The position numbers and the translations under genes are program-made. 6,764 bases of DNA from Candidatus Acidiferrales bacterium. Its GTDB lineage: Bacteria; Acidobacteriota; Terriglobia; Acidiferrales; UBA7541. The DNA lies in contig CATPAM010000524.1 of NCBI GenBank assembly GCA_955651735.1, forward strand, positions 1 through 6,764, in the 5' to 3' direction. Each line of letters begins with the position of its first letter. Position 1 is the stretch's first letter. Below the pieces are notes generated by a model that ran no database searches, was not told the DNA's origin, and worked only from the letters and a program-made list of their open reading frames with translations. This document shows positions 4,700 to 6,764 of this stretch, in pieces.

Positions 4700-6764
4700 G
4701 TGAAAGATCCTTCCCCAACTGAACGGGTACGCGCCTGGGAAGAGACCGTAACGATCCAAACATACCCCGCGCCCGCTCCGGATCGCAATCCCATGTTTCT
4801 GGACAAGCGCGTTTATCAGGGCAGCAGCGGAAAAGTGTACCCGAACCCTTTTACCGACCATATCTCAGACACCGAGTTCGACAAACCGTATCGGGCGATT
4901 TTTCTAGAGAATGAATTCATCCGTATCATGATCTTGCCGGAGATCGGTGGACGGATTCACATCGGGCAGGACAAGACCAATAATTACGATTTCTTTTATC
5001 GGCAAAACGTTATCAAGCCAGCGCTCGTCGGCCTGCTGGGGCCTTGGATTTCCGGCGGGGTGGAGTTCAACTGGCCCCAGCACCACCGACCTTCCACATT
5101 TATGCCTGTGGATCATCAGATTGAAGAGCACGAAGACGGGAGCTGCACGGTCTGGCTCAGCGAACACGAACCAATGAACCGGATGAAAGGTATGGTCGGG
5201 ATTAAGGTGCATCCGGGGAAAAGCATCATAGAAGCCAAAGCTCAGCTATATAACCGCACTCCATTCGTCCAGACATTTCTGTGGTGGGCTAATGTCGCCG
5301 TGCAAGTGCACGAACAATATCAGGCCTTCTTCCCTCCAGATGTCGCCTACGTCGCAGACCATGCAAAGCGTGCCGTGTCTTCCTTTCCCGTAGCGCGAAA
5401 CTTTTATTACGGCGTGGATTACACACCGGGGGTGGACATCACCTGGTACAAAAACATTCCCGTACCGACTTCGTACATGATACTCGACTCGAAATATGAC
5501 TTTTTCGGTGGGTATGATCATCGACGACGCGCCGGCCTGGTGCACGTAGCGGATCGACATATATCACCCGGCAAGAAGTTGTGGACGTGGGGAAACGCGG
5601 AGTTCGGGTACATGTGGGGCCGCGAGCTTACCGATTCCGATGGACCCTACGTGGAGTTGATGGCCGGTGTTTTCACGGACAACCAACCGGATTTTTCATG
5701 GCTTCAGCCATATGAGACACGCACCTTCAGGCAATATTGGTACCCGATTCAAGAAATCGGACCAGCTAAAAACGCAAATCGGCTGGCCGCCGTAAACCTC
5801 GAAATGGAGGGACGTAAGCTGAAAGTCGGCGTGTTGACTACCGCAGCCGTTAAACAGCTTCGCGTGATCGTGACCGCGGGAGAACGCGTTGTTTTAGAGG
5901 AAACTCGGGATATTCAGCCGAATCAGCCCTTCATCGAAACAGTCGAGCTGTCGGCTGACTGCACCGCACCAGCTGTGCTCCTCCGTGTGCTTTCCTCCGA
6001 CGGAAAGGAAATGATTCGATTCCGGCCCGAGGAAAAGCGGGGCGCTCCCTTGCCGGAGCCCGCCACGGAACCCCCGCCCCCCGCAGAAATCGCGACCATC
6101 GAGGAGCTCTACCTGATCGGGCTGCACTTGGAACAGTATCGCCATGCGACGCGTTTCCCTGAAGCGTATTGGGAGGAAGGGCTCCGCCGCGATGCACATG
6201 ACGTGCGCTGTAACAATGCTATGGGATTGTTGTGCCTGCGCCGCGGCAAATTTCAGGATGCCGAACAATACTTCCGGCGTGCGATCACGCGGCTGACGCA
6301 TCGCAATCCGAATCCTCGTGATGGCGAGCCATTTTATAGTCTTGGGCTCGCGCTGAAATACCAGGAACGCACGGAGGCCGCATATGCCGCTTTCTACAAA
6401 TCCGTCTGGAATCAGGAGTGGCAATCTGCCGGCTGCTATGCACTAGCCACCATTGATTGCCAGCGCGGTGATTTCGAGCGGGCACTGGAGCACTTGAACA
6501 ACTCGCTTTCCGTCAATCGATCGCATTTAAAGGCTCGCAATCTGAAGTCAGCCATCCTGCGCCAGATGGGCAGAAGTAAAGAAGCGCTCGATTTGGTTCA
6601 AGACACAATTGCCTTCGATCCGCTCGACCTATGGTCCGCTAACGAACTTGTAGCATTCAGCACCGCACGGCGTTGCTCCGGTTCAGACGATGCTGTTTTT
6701 AGTTCCTTGCTTCTGGAAACCCACGTCTGCCTGGATATCGCTTTCGACTACGCCGATGCCGGAC
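4700..6764 (+). CDS. DUF5107 domain protein with C-terminal TPR repeats (3' end outside window)
   Basis: The first 688 codons are visible and the frame is still open at the right edge; relatives are usually about 1,000-1,100 residues. The N-terminal 430 or so residues match the DUF5107 family, a beta-sandwich resembling galactose mutarotase and other carbohydrate-active folds. Key blocks are LPEIGGRIHIGQDK (from about L79), LGPWISGGVEFNWPQHHRP (ending at P131), AFFPPDVAYVADH, and WTWGNAEFGYMWGRELTDSDG. A Pro/Glu-rich linker (about 446-464, with four prolines at 458-461) leads into TPR-like helical repeats. At least four units are visible, for example NAMGLLCLRRGKFQDAEQYF and AILRQMGRSKEALDLVQDTI. 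No signal peptide or membrane segment is present, so it is probably cytoplasmic, unlike its two exported neighbours. Its biochemical activity is not established to my knowledge, but such genes recur in polysaccharide loci. Binding or processing of released sugars is an inference. Confidence 0.9.
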   Translation, partial: MKDPSPTERVRAWEETVTIQTYPAPAPDRNPMFLDKRVYQGSSGKVYPNPFTDHISDTEFDKPYRAIFLENEFIRIMILPEIGGRIHIGQDKTNNYDFFYRQNVIKPALVGLLGPWISGGVEFNWPQHHRPSTFMPVDHQIEEHEDGSCTVWLSEHEPMNRMKGMVGIKVHPGKSIIEAKAQLYNRTPFVQTFLWWANVAVQVHEQYQAFFPPDVAYVADHAKRAVSSFPVARNFYYGVDYTPGVDITWYKNIPVPTSYMILDSKYDFFGGYDHRRRAGLVHVADRHISPGKKLWTWGNAEFGYMWGRELTDSDGPYVELMAGVFTDNQPDFSWLQPYETRTFRQYWYPIQEIGPAKNANRLAAVNLEMEGRKLKVGVLTTAAVKQLRVIVTAGERVVLEETRDIQPNQPFIETVELSADCTAPAVLLRVLSSDGKEMIRFRPEEKRGAPLPEPATEPPPPAEIATIEELYLIGLHLEQYRHATRFPEAYWEEGLRRDAHDVRCNNAMGLLCLRRGKFQDAEQYFRRAITRLTHRNPNPRDGEPFYSLGLALKYQERTEAAYAAFYKSVWNQEWQSAGCYALATIDCQRGDFERALEHLNNSLSVNRSHLKARNLKSAILRQMGRSKEALDLVQDTIAFDPLDLWSANELVAFSTARRCSGSDDAVFSSLLLETHVCLDIAFDYADAG

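Noticed and set aside
4416..4703. 95-codon + strand frame ending in a 4-base overlap (GTGA) with the DUF5107 start
   Set aside because: The overlap looks operon-like, but the first part is the GH2 relic and the rest is an out-of-phase, Arg/Ser-rich reading of the relic's conserved tail, so it is not a gene.
5894..6424. Reverse-strand frame of 176 codons opposite the linker and TPR region
   Set aside because: The + strand encodes a continuous DUF5107-TPR protein here; the opposite frame has no family features.

Overview
The window reads as part of a bacterial glycan-degradation locus with three protein genes, all on the + strand: a Tat-exported glycoside hydrolase family 2 (GH2) enzyme (469-2574), a DUF4091/GH123-type putative glycosidase with a Sec-like N-terminus (2681-4369), and a DUF5107 protein with a TPR tail (4700 to beyond the right edge). 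Base composition is moderate, roughly mid-50s % G+C by eye. Two of the three genes start with GTG. Gene content and the lack of any nearby SusC/SusD pair point loosely to a soil-type Gram-negative such as an Acidobacteriota member or a related polysaccharide degrader. That placement is an inference from gene families only.

Layout. Positions 1-404 hold no gene that I recognise. The stretch has several inverted repeats, notably one pairing 78-90 with 136-151 and one pairing 161-169 with 197-204. Just before the first gene is a 14-bp palindrome with a central CG (405-418) that looks like a LacI-family operator and contains a TTGACA hexamer. A ribosome binding site at 455-460 follows, then the GH2 gene. 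A 106-bp gap leads to the GH123-like gene. The 330-bp gap after that gene is not empty. It starts with an exact 10-bp tandem duplication (4361-4380), followed by the frameshifted C-terminal end of a second, deleted GH2 gene (about 4383-4594), and ends with a strong ribosome binding site for the DUF5107 gene.

How the genes may work together. The GH2 enzyme carries both catalytic glutamates (E435 and E522), and the DUF4091 protein carries the Asp-Glu pair (D343-E344) used by GH123 enzymes, so both look active. Both appear to be exported, whereas the DUF5107-TPR protein has no signal peptide and is probably cytoplasmic. A reasonable model is stepwise trimming of a glycan, possibly one containing an N-acetylhexosamine such as GalNAc, outside the cytoplasm, with the DUF5107 protein acting on or sensing the products inside. 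The substrate cannot be fixed from sequence alone. The most notable finding is the relic of a second GH2, which shows that the locus once had a different and larger enzyme set.
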